Made by a program: the position numbers and the translations under genes. From Aegilops tauschii subsp. strangulata (lineage: Eukaryota > Streptophyta > Magnoliopsida > Poales > Poaceae), in NCBI RefSeq assembly GCF_002575655.3, contig NC_053035.3, positions 502,478,601 through 502,542,600 on the forward strand: 64,000 nucleotides of DNA, in the 5' to 3' direction. Shown here one piece after another: positions 46,698-59,094 of this stretch. Numbering within the stretch: position 1 is the first letter of the stretch; every line of letters starts with the position of its first letter. Under the pieces are notes generated by a model that had not been told where the DNA came from, made no database searches, and saw nothing but the letters and a program-made list of their open reading frames with translations.

Positions 46698-47463
46698 TGC
46701 AGCAGTAATGGTATATCACCCAGCGCGGCCCTTCCCTTCTGTACATACGCAAACAAAACCATGTGAGATAACCATAGTATCATATAGCTTCAGTTATAAT
46801 TTAACAAGTATGTTGACTTTTTTTTAAAGAAGTATATTGATAATGGTAAAACAAAAGAAAAATCGTCATTTGAAGAAATAGTTTCAGAAGGTATTTGTCG
46901 CCAGGCTCAGTTCAAATTAGGCGACCTCTATCGCCAGGGAGATAAGAGGAAATGAGTGGTGTTATATGAGTCTGACCTCTATCGACAGGGACCTTCTTGA
47001 CAAGGATTTGAAGGGGTTTGGCAGGGATTGAAAGGGGTTAAATCCCCTACAAGTCAAAATCCCTTCAAATCCCCTCCAATCCCCATGGAAAGGGGTATAA
47101 CCGAACAAAGCGGAGAATTTCAACAGCGGGATCTGATCTGGTGCTCCGGCGATGCCAACAGCGGGATCTGATCTGGTGCTACGGATGGAAACCCAGACGG
47201 ATCTTAACTTTTTCACTTAGAGATGCATCGCTGCTACAGTCAGATCTACCTGTTTCCTCTAAGGATTTCTGAGTTTACAAGTAATATTGCTGCAAGAATT
47301 GATTCCTACGGAAATTAGGAGAAGAACACAAGATAAGGCGGCGGATGAATGGCAAAATAAAGATCTTGAAAGCACAAATCGCTAACCTGGAGGGAGCTGA
47401 ATTCCTGACCGCCCAACAAGACCTGCTGCGTTCGACTGGGGAATTGATGGAGCTCTATGCACA
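46698..47463. promoter_or_regulatory. Upstream region of the kinase-NLR gene
   Basis: Would contain its promoter and 5' UTR (minus strand). I see no confident TATA box. 46990-47100 has repeated GGGGATT/AATCCCC words (AAGGGGTT and TAAATCCCCT), likely a small MITE remnant. Confidence 0.35.
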
Positions 47464-47718
47464 TGGGAAAATATCATGTGCTCCAGCACATCACATGATA
47501 CAATGCTCCAAAACAGTATGGTGCTTTGGATCTGAAATGAACTGACATGATTGAAGCTTCTCTAGTTCACACTGCAAATATGCAAAACGTACCCTTGAAA
47601 GTTCTGTAATTAAGTGATCCAGACTTCAATCATGTCCATCGATTCTCAGATCCAATGCACTACATTCTTCTGGAGCATCGTACCATGTGATGTGCTGGAG
47701 CACTGGATATTTCCCCCA
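47464..47718. repeat. Long inverted repeat (arms ~97 bp, loop ~60 bp)
   Basis: Left arm 47464-47561 and right arm 47622-47718 are reverse complements with a handful of mismatches. Shared words include GTGCTCCAGCACATCACATG, ATGCTCCA, TTGGATCTGA and GACATGATTGAAG. A transcript would fold into a long hairpin. It may be a foldback MITE or a small-RNA source. It lies about 0.77-1.02 kb upstream of the kinase-NLR start codon. Confidence 0.85.
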
Positions 47719-47827
47719 TTATGCACATATGCAGTTGCACAGCCAACTAGGTCCAGTGCAAATATAATAATACTGTAACACTTATGCTTGGTACACCCCA
47801 GAGATAAAACAAGGACAACTGAGATTA

Positions 47828-48716
47828 GAGCAACTCTAGCAAATGCGCAATCTCGTCATCGACCCGTATATTTGCGACCGGTTTAGCGTTTTTGGGCCTT
47901 TTCAGGCCGAATCAGAAGTGCTATATTTCCATGGGCCCTAAGAATTATTGGGGCAGCCCGCAAACCGCCATTCCACCGCTATAGGGGGGGGGGGGGGGGG
48001 TGTTTTAGGGTTTCTGTCTCGAATAGATCTGCCCAGTCCACTCCCCCTCCGTTGTCTTTCTTTCTTAGCCCTAGCGACCGATTTCAAACAGTTATTTTCC
48101 TCTCAAGCGCAGATCATGCCGGAAGAAGATCGCGGGCGTGGGGCCGCTACGGGTCGTCGCCGCGCAAGCGTGGACGACACGACACGGAACCGGCAGCTCC
48201 AGCTGGCCCACCATCGAGTGGTGGCGCCAGGGGCAGGCGCGCAACCGCGGCGCCCTTTCCTGCGGCGACGGCAAACCATACGTGGAGCGCTTCAACGAGC
48301 TCTACGAGCAGCTTTAGCCGACCACAAAGAAGCTCCGCGAGGCGGAGATCGCACACCATGCCGTGAAGGAGGCGATGGCGCCGGCGAAGAGGGCACCGTT
48401 GAACGCCTCGAGGCGGCGAAGACGGACTATGAGCTCGCCTATACCCTCTACCGCTCGGCGTGCGAGTACTTCCTTTACATGAAGCCGTGCTCCGACAAGC
48501 TACGTTTTTATGTTTAGTTTGTCTATGTGTGATGACCAGTGTGTTCCTGACTGATCTATGTAGCGAAACCTGTTTAAGTTTAAGTTTCTAAATTTGCGGT
48601 GCTATTTGCGGTATTTATTCTAAGCCGAGGAAGAACTTACCGCAAGATCGATTTGTACAAACAGTAAACGATTTTGCGGGTAGGAAATTTATCACATTTG
48701 CTGGAGTAAAAAAAGC
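47828..48716. mobile_element. Possible PIF/Harbinger-like element with a coding-like insert
   Basis: Left end GAGCAACTCTAGCAAATG follows TTA; the right end, reverse complement, reads ACTCCAGCAAATG. TTA and the GAGCAACTC-type terminus fit Harbinger-like elements of grasses, but the right outer end is eroded. Inside, a poly-G run (47986-48000) and a GC-rich coding-like piece (48114-48500, with PYVERFNELYEQL and REAEIAHHAVKEAMAPAKRA after a stop) are found; its family is unknown to me. Confidence 0.5.
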
Positions 48717-49389
48717 ATAATGATCCTATTTCGAAAAAGGCTTCGGCCGCCCGGCCGCGGCAATACGAGTGCGATACGCCGTGCACGTAGAAATACGTAC
48801 GCGTGGATCAAGTGGACGGGCACGTCGCGTCGCATGCGGTCAGCTGACCCGTCCCGTCGAGCAGACGTGGCATGTGGTAAATTTGACCGTCGCGCCGTGC
48901 CCGCCTTGGCGTGGGTAGGGGAAAAATGTCCAAAACAAACCTTGAATTCATAGGTAAAAGCTAAATCAAATACTTAACTCTCAATTTCTGAAATCAACAA
49001 ACCAAACTCTTCAATTCCGGTCTATTTTAAATCTTGAGAGGACTTAACCAGTATTTGCTGAATTGGGCCGGCCCAGTAGCTCAGTCGCTCGCGCGTGCGT
49101 ACTAATCTTGTTTTTCTTAGTTTTTTTCTTTTATGTTTTCTTTTCTTTTTTCATTTTTACACATGTCCAATTTTTCTCAGTACCCAATGAACATTTTTAA
49201 CACACACATTAAATATTTTTAATTTTTTCAAATACATTATGGACAATTTTAAATCAAATGTTTTCAATTTTTTGAATACATGGTAATATTTTTCCAAATA
49301 CATGTTTTACATTTTTCTTAATGACAATAAACATTTTATAAAACTACAAGAACACTCTTTTACATGCTTCAACATTTTTAAATTAACTT
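48717..49389. other. Repeat-like, no gene
   Basis: 49060-49380 has AT-rich words of the CAATTTTTTGAATACAT kind after GGCCGGCCCAG, the texture of a Mutator-like MITE interior. Its ends were not found. Confidence 0.4.
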
Positions 49390-52168
49390 GTTCTTAGTAA
49401 TAGTTTTGAGATATGATGATATGATATGTGAGTTATGTTGATGAGTAATTATGCTTTAGTAAAAATATTGGTGTTAAGGTTTGTGATTCCCTATGCAAGC
49501 ACGAAAGTCAATAATTATGCAATAAAATTATATCCTACTTGTGGTGCATTATTCGATGTTAATTATGTTTAATGCTCGCTTATGATATTATTCGTTTATT
49601 GGTTGGTCGCTTCTCAATCTTTTGCTAGCCTTCATTTTGCACTAAGTATGATCACTACTTGTTCATCCAAAAACCTTTAACCAATTTTGCCACATGAGTC
49701 TACTATATCTACCTATATGCGGTATTCTTTTACCGTTCTAAGCAAATTTGTATGTGCCATCTTTAATTTTCAAAATAAACTTCTATTTTGTGTGTTCGTT
49801 TCGCTCGCGAAGCGGTGAGGGGTGGCTAATATTTTCCATGCTAGATGTGTTATTCTTACGATGAGTGTTTATTCACTTGTCATTGCACGAGAGTAAGGCA
49901 AATGTATTAGGGATGCCCAGTTCCGAAATAAAAAATGAATTTACTTTATGTTGTCAAATGATAAATTTCTTGAAAAGTGTTGGTATGGAAGACAACCGTG
50001 GATACGGCTAGCCATGGAAAGTGAAAGTATGGTTGAAAAAGAATAAACTTTATTTTTTGTATGGGAACCGTCTATGATATATCTAGCATGTAAAGTGTTG
50101 GGAACTCTAAGTCGTTTTCGTTGGTAGGAAGGAGACACCTCCCAAAATGTTTTTATCTCTCAATTTTTCGCATTGAGCTCTGCCTCCTCTACAAATCCCT
50201 ACTTCCCTCTGCGAAGGGCCTTTCTTTTACCTTATGCAATTTTTATTTTGAATTTGAGTCTCCATCTTCTCTTATAAAAGCACCAACTAGGAGGCAATAT
50301 GATCGTACTTGAGTATTGCGTGTAGCTAATATGCGAGTGTGTTCCATGAATGGATCAGTGATTGAGCATGATGGGCTAGGGATAACTTATTTTAGCGTTG
50401 ATATTTTGAAAGACATGGTTGCTTGTTGATATGCTTCAGTATTTAAGTTATCATGTCAAAATTAGATTATTGCTTTGAACAATATAAAAGTCCAAATGTC
50501 CATGCTATAAAGAAAAAAAATATGATATGACATGATAGGCAACATTCCACATCAATTTTTTTGTTTTTATCACTTACCTACTCGAGGACGAGTAGGAGTT
50601 AAGCTTGAGGATGCTGATACGTCTCCAACGTATCTATAATTTTTGATTGTTTCATGTTGTTATATTATCAATCTTGGATGTTTTATAATCATTTTATATC
50701 ATTTTTTGGTACTAACTTATTGACATAGTGCCAAGTGCCAGTTGCTATTTTCTGCATGTTTTTTACATCGCAGGAAATCAATACCAAACGGAGTCCAAAT
50801 GCAATGAAACTTTACGGAGATTTTTTTGGGCCAAAAAACACCTAATGGGCCAAGGCTGCGCCTGGGGGTGCTCCGAGGAGAGCACAACCCACCAGGGCGC
50901 GTCCTGGTGGGCTGTGCCCACCTCGGGTGCCCCTCGGACCGCCTCTTTGCTCTATAAATACCCCAATATTTTAGAAACCTTAGGGGAGTTGATGAAAATC
51001 AATTCCAGCCGCCGCAGAGTCCAGAACCACCAGATCCAATTTAGACACCATCTTGGATGGGGTTCACCACCTCCATTGGTGCCTCTTCGATGATGCGTGA
51101 GTAGTTCTTTGTAGACCTTCAGGTCCGTAGTTAGTAGCTAGATGGCTTCCTCTCTCTCGCTGAATTCTCAATACAATGGTCTCTTGGAGATCCATATGAT
51201 GTAACTCTTTTTACGGTGTGTTTGTTGGGATCGATGAACTTTTGAGTTTATATCAGATCTATCTTTTTATATCCATGAAAGTATTTGAGTTTCTTTGATC
51301 TCTTTCATGCATGATTTCTTATAGCCTCGTATTTCTTCTCTGATATTTGGGTTTTGTTTGGCCAACTTGATCTATTTATCTTGCAATGGGAAGAAGTGCT
51401 TTATAGTGGGTTCGATCTTACGGTGCTTGATCCCAATGACAGAAGGGGAACCGACACGTATGTATCATTGCTACTAAGGATAAAACGATGGGGTCTATCT
51501 TTACATAGATAGATCTTGTCTACATCATGTCATCGTTCTTATTGCATTACTTTGTTTCTCCATAAACTTAATACACTAGATGCATGCTGGATAGCGGTCG
51601 ATGTGTGGAGTAATAGTAGTAGATGCAGGCAGGAGTCGGTCTACTAATCTTGGACGTGATGCCTATATAATGATCATTGCCTGGATATCGTCATGATTAT
51701 TTGAAGTTCTATCAATTGCCCAACAGTAATTTGTTCACCATCGTTTCCTATTTTTCTCGAGAGAAGCCATTAGTGAAACCTACGACCTCGGGGTCTCTTT
51801 CTCATATTATTTGCCTTTGCGATCTATTTTCCTTTTATTTTATTTTCAGATCAATTAAACCAAAAATACAAAAATACCTTGCTGCGTTTTATTCCTATTT
51901 ATTTTATGTGGCGTTCGATCTATCAATCTACTACAATTTTATTCACGTCCGTTTGCCCATCTTGGGGCGCCGCTACCCGAAAGGGATTGACAACCCCTTT
52001 TACACGTCGGGTTGCGAGAAGTTGTTATTTGTGTGCAGGTGTTATTTACGTTGTGTTGCTTGGTTCTCCTACTGGTTCGATAACCTTGGTTTCACATCTG
52101 AGGGAAATACCTACCGCCGCTGTGCTGCATCATCCCTTCCTCTTTGGGGAAATACCGACGTAGCTTCA
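49390..52168 (+). mobile_element. 3' end of an Athila-type Ty3/gypsy element (Sabrina/WHAM-like)
   Basis: 49390-50614 is the long non-coding 3' interior typical of these Triticeae elements, ending with the CTCGAGGACGAGTAGGAG purine-rich stretch just before the LTR. The LTR is 50615-52168. No gag or pol remains, so the 5' part was lost. The family name comes from remembered sequence and is tentative. Confidence 0.85.
50615..52168 (+). repeat. LTR of the Athila-type element (1554 bp)
   Basis: Begins TGATACGTCTCCAACGTATC and ends ACCGACGTAGCTTCA. A TATA-like GCTCTATAAATACC at 50949-50962 would be the promoter. The 5' and 3' flanks give no target duplication because the element is truncated. Confidence 0.85.
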
Positions 52169-52918
52169 AGCCGCATCACTGGCCGGAGGACGACGACGTC
52201 CCAATGGAGAACGTAGTAGTCAACGATCCGGCGCCAACCCCCTCCTCCGCGCCATCCTCGCCGGTGCATTGCACCATGACCATCGGCGAGGACCGTGCCC
52301 AATACATGGACATGGTGAGGCAGAAGCATGGGGAGCAGTTCCGGGAGGCGCGGGCCAACGCCGCTTACAACCACCATGTCCTCCAGGAGCACCGGCAGGC
52401 GAGGAGCAGATCGCCGTGGAGCGGGTGGAGCAGGAGGCGCTGCTCGAGTCGTACCGCTCCTCCTGTGAGAGCCGCCTCGCGCGCTGGCGGTACCACATGG
52501 GGGTGGTGGAGGTTGCGGCCGCCTACAAAGAGGGCGATGAAGCGAGCGAGGAGCTGTTTGGCGAGACCGATGACAAGGCGGAGGATAATGCCTGCTCCGC
52601 CGAGGCCCCGCCCGCCGGCACCGAGGCGGAGGACACCGTCGGCTCCGCCGAGGCCCCGCCCCGCTGGCACCGAGGTGGAGGACTTCGCCGGCTTCGGCGA
52701 GGCCCTACTCCGCCGAGGCCCCGCCCCGCCAACAACGAAGCAGAGGACATCGTTGGCTCCGTCGAGGCCCCGCCCTGCCGGCAACGAGGGGAGGATTTCC
52801 CCCGCTTCGCCGAGGTGCCGCCCTACCGGCAACGAGACAGAGGACATCGCCGACTCCGTCGAGGCCCCGCCCCGCTGCCAACCAGACCGTGGCACACAGA
52901 AAACGAGGAAGAGTAGAA
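52169..52918 (+). CDS. Unidentified GC-rich ORF with a minisatellite
   Basis: One plus-strand protein seems to run from about 52190 (PMENVVVNDPAPTPSS, then YMDMVRQKHGEQFREARANA) and, after a frame change near 52400, through EEQIAVERVEQEALLESYRS and VVEVAAAYKEGDEASEELFG into Ala/Glu/Pro repeats (SAEAPPAGTEAEDTVGSAEA), ending with a TAG at 52915. The repeat part, 52590-52870, is a degenerate tandem of roughly 60 bp. Strong GC bias and the lack of introns or relatives suggest a captured or low-complexity gene. No function can be given. Confidence 0.4.
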
Positions 52919-53468
52919 CATGGTAGGTCGCCGCCGCTCTGGACCAAGTAAGGCCACTGCTGCTACTCTCCGGGTGAAGCCCAGCTTGGCAGGTTGAACA
53001 TTGACGGCCGATTAGCTTCTTGGCACCGATGTGGAGTCGGAGAGCTGTGCTGGAGAGGAAGCTTCTGTTCGGCTCAGCACAACCGTTTTTAGTTGAAAAA
53101 TGTATGAAATGTAATGAAATCCGGCATGTTTATATGAAATCCGGCCGTGTATGAACGAATTTAGTTCGATTAGTTCGAATTCTTGTATCATTGGCATTGG
53201 ATGAACATGCAAAACAATACGTACTAGCATTATTCCCAGGACACACGATGATCACCTCGTTTGTAGCAGTTTCACACGTACAAAAAGTTTGAGCAGCTTT
53301 TTAGCATGCCTGTACATTGCAATCAAACTCGCAGGCCTGGCAATTCATAGAGAACATTCAAAACAATCGATGATTATGCATCTCAGTGATTCACATGTCA
53401 GAGCCAATATCTACTTCACAACTAAAGAGTAAAGAAAAATCGATCGATGCTGCTGACAGCAAAGGGCG

Positions 53469-53630
53469 TTCCATCCGAAAATATCAAACGCTTGTCTTCT
53501 TGCTAACATCAATGAGCAAAATTTGACAAGGTTGTCCCATTCCAAAATATCAAATGCGTGTCTTTTTGCATAAATCAATGAGCAAACTTTGACAAGGTTT
53601 TCCCATTCCAAAATATCAAATGCCTATGAT
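53469..53630. repeat. Short tandem repeat, 2.3 units of ~66-71 bp
   Basis: Units start with TTCCA-AAATATCAAA at 53469, 53540 and 53606 and contain CAATGAGCAAA-TTTGACAAGG. They open on the minus strand, with no recognisable protein. Confidence 0.8.
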
Positions 53631-54240
53631 TGTGGAATGGACGGGGTTTGCCATTAGTTCGGACATTGACATGGCACCTCGTGCTAAATAAACCAGCTGT
53701 TCTTTTTGTGCAGTTCCACCAAAAACAACCAAATTCGTGCATAGCTTGTATGATTTTGCCTTTATATGTTGCAACGCCTTGAACATATCAGCACCTCCTT
53801 TCTTGTAGCTAATCTTGTGGCAGGAGGTGGAAATGAATGATTCGAGAACATTCAATGTATTGTGCATGATGAAGTATAATGGGCATGAACCATCAGAACA
53901 TTTTGTGCAGTTCCCATTGAAATCAAGCTGCGCACCCCTGTTTGCATAAATACAAAAAAATGATTAGTAAAGCAAACTGTATTATGAATAACAGACACCT
54001 ACATGGTCCACGAAGAGCACACATTTAAAAAAATGGAACTCACCAGAAAAAATCCTAGAACAACATTGTACTTGCCCATCACAGCAAAAAAGATGGAAAT
54101 CTGTGAGTCCTTCTGAGCTGAAGTTAGTTTGGTCTTGTGGGGAGTAATGTAACCATCCTTCAACTGCTCCTTCTGATGAGAAGATAGACTGGGCTTCTTC
54201 ATCCTGGCATAATCGGAACTAGGCACTTCACGTACTCCAT
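53616..54240 (-). pseudogene. Relic with a B3 DNA-binding-domain-like exon
   Basis: On the minus strand, 54240-54031 reads SSDYARMKKPSLSSHQKEQL then TPHKTKLTSAQKDSQISIFF and VVLGFFL before a gtgagt donor. The KLTSAQK...IPIF-like block followed by VAVM-x-SNV is the start of the B3 domain in grass REM/B3 transcription factors. The rest of the B3 domain is missing. A second exon-like block, 53950-53616, follows an acceptor GCAAACAG (LDFNGNCTKCSDGSCPLYF, then MFKALQHIKAKSYKL and FGGTAQKEQLVYLARGAM). It is not B3 and I do not recognise it. The pieces belong to the same decayed cluster. Confidence 0.55.
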
Positions 54241-54570
54241 ATTCTTCTTAAGAGGAGGATGATCCTGTTGTGCAAAGGCAAGAGAACAACTAAATGCCAG
54301 CATCCCTGTTTGCTCGAAAAAAGGGAAAGGAAATATTTAAAACAACCATTACATTAACAAAGTGGGTAACTGATGAAATGTATAGTCACAAAGAGATGCA
54401 TCTCCTCATTATCCTCATAGGAAATGATATGATACCAAACACAGCAGCTCAACTTGAACTGTATTATTTCTTAATTTTATCAGTGGCTATAACGATGGCA
54501 AACCGGTGCATCAATTTATTAGCAGCCTTAGATTAACATGCGAAACAATACCACTTTCTCATGAGAGTAG

Positions 54571-54804
54571 CTAAACAGTAGCACAACACCAATAGAGAGG
54601 ACAAAGCTCAATCATATGGATGAAATCCGTGGGCTTATATTGTGTAGAGCATGCAGATGAAGCACTTCTCCGGAACCATCCGTTATTATCTACTGTGGTT
54701 GCCATGCTTACTATAAACTCCTCAATTAGCTTAATGTTTCCAACATCTTCTTGTGTAGTTCCACTAAAATATATGTTATCTTCAAACAAGATCCCTGTTT
54801 GCAC
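54571..54804 (-). pseudogene. Exon-like fragment of the same cluster, unidentified
   Basis: After an acceptor GCAAACAG the minus strand reads ILFEDNIYFSGTTQEDVGNI and KLIEEFIVSMATTVDNNGWF, open for about 77 codons. Its start resembles the exon starts near 53945 and 57583, which points to duplicated copies of one exon. Confidence 0.5.
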
Positions 54805-56230
54805 AAGTATAGATAATTACATATTACATTAAGAGTGGCATCAAATCATAGTGGCAAAACAATTTCTCGTTCCAGCCATAGCAATAAATTAAGATGCAAA
54901 ACTATATCATTACTTGTGTCATCACAGTTCCAGTGCTTCATTACAGCACTGGGAGTTGATTTTTGTTCTTCTTCCGCTTGTTCTTACCCTTCATGACTTG
55001 GCTCAATAACAGACAAGCTTCGCCTTCAATGTAAGATTTGGCATGTCAATTAGGGAGCACAAGTATAGCACTTAACAACAACATTACTTTTCTGATGACA
55101 GTAGCAAAATACAGGCCAACAGTTGTGAAATATCATTATCTTACCTCAATGGGATATTACGGTGCACATACAGATTGGAAGTCTAGTCTCCTTTTGTGGA
55201 GTTCACTAAAATCAAGCAACATTACTGTATAAGTAGCAGAACATATGAAAGCACACTGCACAATCATGTGGAAGAAGGCCATTACTGACCTCTCAGGACG
55301 CGGAATTCAAGCAACTCACAAGAAGAAGATCCGAAACAAATTTGCCAACACAGATAGGAAATCAGATCTCCCCTTGTGCAGTTCCACTAAGATCAAGCAA
55401 TCAAGCAACGTTGGTGTGACATTTTGGTTGAACTGCACAAAACTCTCTTAAAGCAAAAGTGTTTTGTGCAGTGCAATAAAAGGTCGCAATATCAACGAGG
55501 TGAAGTAGATAACCCTGTTTACACTAAGGTGCAAAGGAAACAATTACTGGTCAATAACGGTGGATGCCACAGAAGCCCACAAAAAGAAGCATCGTACTTA
55601 TCTAAATGGGAAAGAAAGCAAGACAATAGCATTTCTCAAACAGTGGCATTGATTCATATTAATAGAGAGATTATATTAACAATAAAATTTGTTAAGCATG
55701 TAATTTGCTTTTAACTATGGCATTGCTTCAATTTTCCAGCGGCATTATTAACAACAGCTAAAGAGTTGTACAGGACAGTGGACGCACCAGCATCTTGTGC
55801 ATCTACCGATGTATAAAGGGGTGATGCACAGTCTGTTGCAACAAAGAACAAACAACCAAGGAGCATATTTGTGTTGGTCCCAGTTTTGTTATCTTTAGAC
55901 ACCTTTCCCTGTGTGAGGGCTGCAAATCTAGTCCTGCTCAAACTCTACAGCCTTGTCCCCACACCCATAGAAAGATCAGTTCGTTACAGATGTGCGTACT
56001 GCATTTGTCATTGTTTCCCTTTTAGACCAACCTAGGTGCTGGATAGCTAGTGTATACTACTTCTCCCCTTCCTTTCCTCTTTGAACCACGTCCTAGATTC
56101 ATGTTATACAAATTTCCCCACTACTTTCCCGTTTGATCCAACACCTAGATTCGAGTGCAGAAGCGGAAAAAATCCACATGCAGCTAGAGCAATGCATGTG
56201 GATTAAGTAAATTATACCTTAAGGTTCTCG
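54805..56230. other. Decayed cluster sequence
   Basis: Contains two more degenerate copies of the exon start (GTGCAGTTCCACTAA-ATCAAGC on the plus strand) near 55180 and 55375. The frame 55941-55711 minus is open but unrecognised. No transposon ends were seen. Confidence 0.4.
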
Positions 56231-56239
56231 GGGTGTGGT

Positions 56240-56640
56240 TCAGTGGGAGGCCGGAGGCCGATCTGCCCACACTATGTACGGCAGCGAGGAAGAAGGGGTC
56301 AGAGCCCCTCCCGCGCCGCCGCTGGGTGAAGGAGAATAGCTCGCCGGTAGTGGATTCCCTCCATTGCCGACGGCGACATCGTTAAGCCTCCTTCCCTTCC
56401 CCGGCAGATGGGATCCTGCCGGATCTTTGACCAACAGTGAGGGGAGTGAGAGAGAGAGAGGCCAATGCAGTCTTGTTTAGATTTGGAGAAGGTGAGAGAG
56501 TGTGAAGAGAGCAACTACAAGCGCTGAGGCTCCAGCGTGTATGCATATAGTGGAGAGAGAGTGTGAATAGAGCAAACCCTAGAAAACAAGCGCCGAGGCT
56601 GCAGCGTATATAGTTGGAGTGGTTTTTTTTCTCTCCATAA
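56240..56640 (-). promoter_or_regulatory. Promoter-like region and first-exon remnant (copy A)
   Basis: On the minus strand a TATA-like CCAACTATATACGC (56618-56605) is followed by GCTCTCTTCACACTCTCTC-type sequence, present twice here about 80 bp apart, and by an ATG at about 56386 (MSPSAMEGIHYRRAILLHPA). The same order is found at 58095-57920, so these are duplicated gene fronts. Confidence 0.5.
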
Positions 56641-57330
56641 AAATCATTATAAATTGTGCACGAAACAGAACTCTTTATTTAACGTAGTGAAGAAAAATAC
56701 TAGGGCAATGCTAAAACATGAAGAAAATTTAACGCTCGAAGGAGTCAACTTGCAATTAACACTACACGCCTCCCTCGATCGCCCACGCGCGCTTCCCTCC
56801 TGAAACGGTCAGCGCCGCTCCAGATAATTGGTGTCGCATTCATGCCCAGGCAGAGCGGACTCGACCTCTCACTGGGGCATGCGTTGAAGGGAGAAGCGGA
56901 TTCAACGAAGAGTGATGGTTGCTTCGTCCGTCCAACTTACTGCCAAGCCTATGTGATTTGACGACCCATTGGTCATTATTACTGAGGTGGTACGACGGTG
57001 TTGAGTCTCACTTGTACCGTACACTTTACTTTGGTGCATGACACATGCACCGAATGCTGGATGTCCCACGTTTCGGCGAAAGGAGGTAGAGCGTGTCCAC
57101 TCTTTACAATTTTCTCCACTCTTACAGCGGAGGAGTGTGAAATCAGCGAAAACACGACAGCTCAACGAAAACATGAAAGCAGCGAAAAATGTACAATGCT
57201 ATGTAGCTTTGAGCTTTTGTTTCATGTATCTTGCATCCAAGGTTGCCCCGTTGCAACATTCCATCAAATACAAAGGAGACTAACATGCATGCTATTGCAT
57301 CTCAATGATTCACAGATCATAGCCAATACA

Positions 57331-57426
57331 CCCTCCGTTCCAAAATAAGTGTCTCAACTTTATGCCAACTTTGCCAACTTTAGTACAAAGTTGTACTAAA
57401 GTTGACACTTATTTTGGAACAGAGAC
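57331..57426. mobile_element. Stowaway MITE (Athos-like), ~95 bp
   Basis: A hairpin with CCCTCCGTTCCAAAATAAGT at the left and the inverted ACTTATTTTGGAACAGAG at the right. The core has the CAACTTTAGTACAAAGTTGT palindrome typical of Athos. Confidence 0.85.
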
Positions 57427-57486
57427 AACTAAGAAAAAAAGATCCATGCAGTCCCTAGGCCTTGAACCCTAAAACCTAGCCAGGCT

Positions 57487-58100
57487 TTAATTTGATGGTG
57501 AGGTTGAACCTTCCGAAGGAATGAAGTTTCCAACCCTTTGATCATTTTGTGCAGTTTCACTAAAATCGAGTTGAGCATCCCTATGGCAAAGAAATTGAAG
57601 TGTGAGTAGAATAAGACTAGTGGGACTAGTTTTTATGAGACATAAACTCAGCACAAATATAGTAGAAGCCAGTAGAGGTACGTGCGGGGCAAAGAAGCCG
57701 AGAAATATCCACATGGAGCGATGTGGGCAGCTGGGGCAGTGGTGCAAGTCGGCTGTAAAGGAAGTTGTACCTGAGGGATGTCGGGATGTAGCTAGCTTAG
57801 AGGAGGGCGGCGACAACTTCCCATGTTGCGACAGTGAGCAAGGGGCGAAGGCAACTGCACCGGCTTTGTGAGAGAGAACGGCGGGGACCCCTGATCGGGA
57901 CGCACCGACAGTGGGTTTTCGCCGTCGGCGATGGCGAACGCATCTACACAAAGCATCCACCCCTTCCCCCGGCGGACGTGATCCACTCGGATGTTAGAGA
58001 TGTGGCCACAGTCATTTTGTGCGAGAGAGTGTGAAGAGAGCAACCCCAGCAAGCAACCGTGTAGGCACCTGGCTATGTTTATATAGTGGAGCGGTTTCTT
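57487..58100 (-). pseudogene. Duplicate gene front (copy B), unidentified small gene
   Basis: A TATA-like CCACTATATAAACATAG (58091-58075) precedes GGTTGCTCTCTTCACACTCT and an ATG near 57942 on the minus strand (MRSPSPTAKTHCRCVPIRGP). A second exon-like block after CCATAG at about 57583 reads LDFSETAQNDQRVGNFIPSE and stops at 57487. It matches copy A in promoter and exon start but neither copy gives a known domain. Status as gene or relic is open. Confidence 0.45.
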
Positions 58101-58182
58101 TTTCTCTCCATATGAACCTATATATTTATACTGCGTACGTGCCACTGAAGAAAAAAAACTTTATTTCTAAATAACGCGGCAC

Positions 58183-58330
58183 CGTTCATGCGTGGTTCCC
58201 GACCCTCCATTAAGTTCTACTAGACGCGTCAAATTATCACATGGGCTACATGATCATACAGAAATGAGCTCCACCGTGTCATGTGTGTGGTTGGGGAAGA
58301 CGCAAAGAGTGCTACTAGTATGTGCGTGGG
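58183..58330. repeat. Upstream duplicate (partner of 59566-59720)
   Basis: Shares with 59566-59720 the ordered words CGATCCTCCAT/CGACCCTCCAT, GTCAAATTA-CAC and GAAATGAGCTCCACCGTGT. It lies just upstream (minus-strand sense) of copy B, so the duplication includes promoter sequence. Confidence 0.75.
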
Positions 58331-59094
58331 TGCGTGCACCTCTTCTCTTCAAGCATGGTTATTAAAAGTATAGCCAACTACTCTACCACACAGTTATTAT
58401 ATGGGCAAAAAGTATAAGTAGTAATAATGACTAATGAGTTGTCAAATCATGACGCCCACCTTTCTCTATGTTTAACCGAGGAAGCAGCCATCATTTCACT
58501 CCTCGTTAAATATCCATCCGCTGCTACCTCCGCAAATAAATAAAAATCCGCTGCTGCCTCCGCAACATGGTTAATAAGATAGGCATGTCAATCATGACGT
58601 AGAAATATCATTCACTGATACAATAGGGCTAGCTCTAAGGCTGGTGATTTGACATAGGAGCACGTGTAGAGGATGGCTATTCCTTTCGATGGGACTTCTT
58701 CATGGGGTTTAAGACTAAGCAGCTCCAAATATTATTTCCGCTGCCCACCACTCTGAATTGTGGCATCTATGATACTCCCATTGCAACACTGAGGTCCACT
58801 AGGTCTAGCACGTTCTGTAAGAAGAGACTGTCACGCAAAACATACATTCTTGTTGCTTCTTCCTCATACACTATGTACTACTAGTACTACTACTACTCGT
58901 TCTCCTATAAACCTTGTGCTTGGCATCTCAAAAGTATTATAACCTTACGCTTGGCTCTTCGTCTCTTCGGGAAGTCGAGCAATGATGGTACTATAGTATA
59001 TGGTTCTGGCTATCTGAGACCGAATGAATTGCTGCACGTCCACCACGTGGGCGAGGGTTGAGGGGCGAGGGGCGAGGGAGAGTGCGTACTACTA
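58331..59094. other. No feature recognised
   Basis: Short direct repeat AAATCCGCTGCTGCCTCCGC (two variants near 58517 and 58547). Otherwise nothing seen. Confidence 0.5.
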
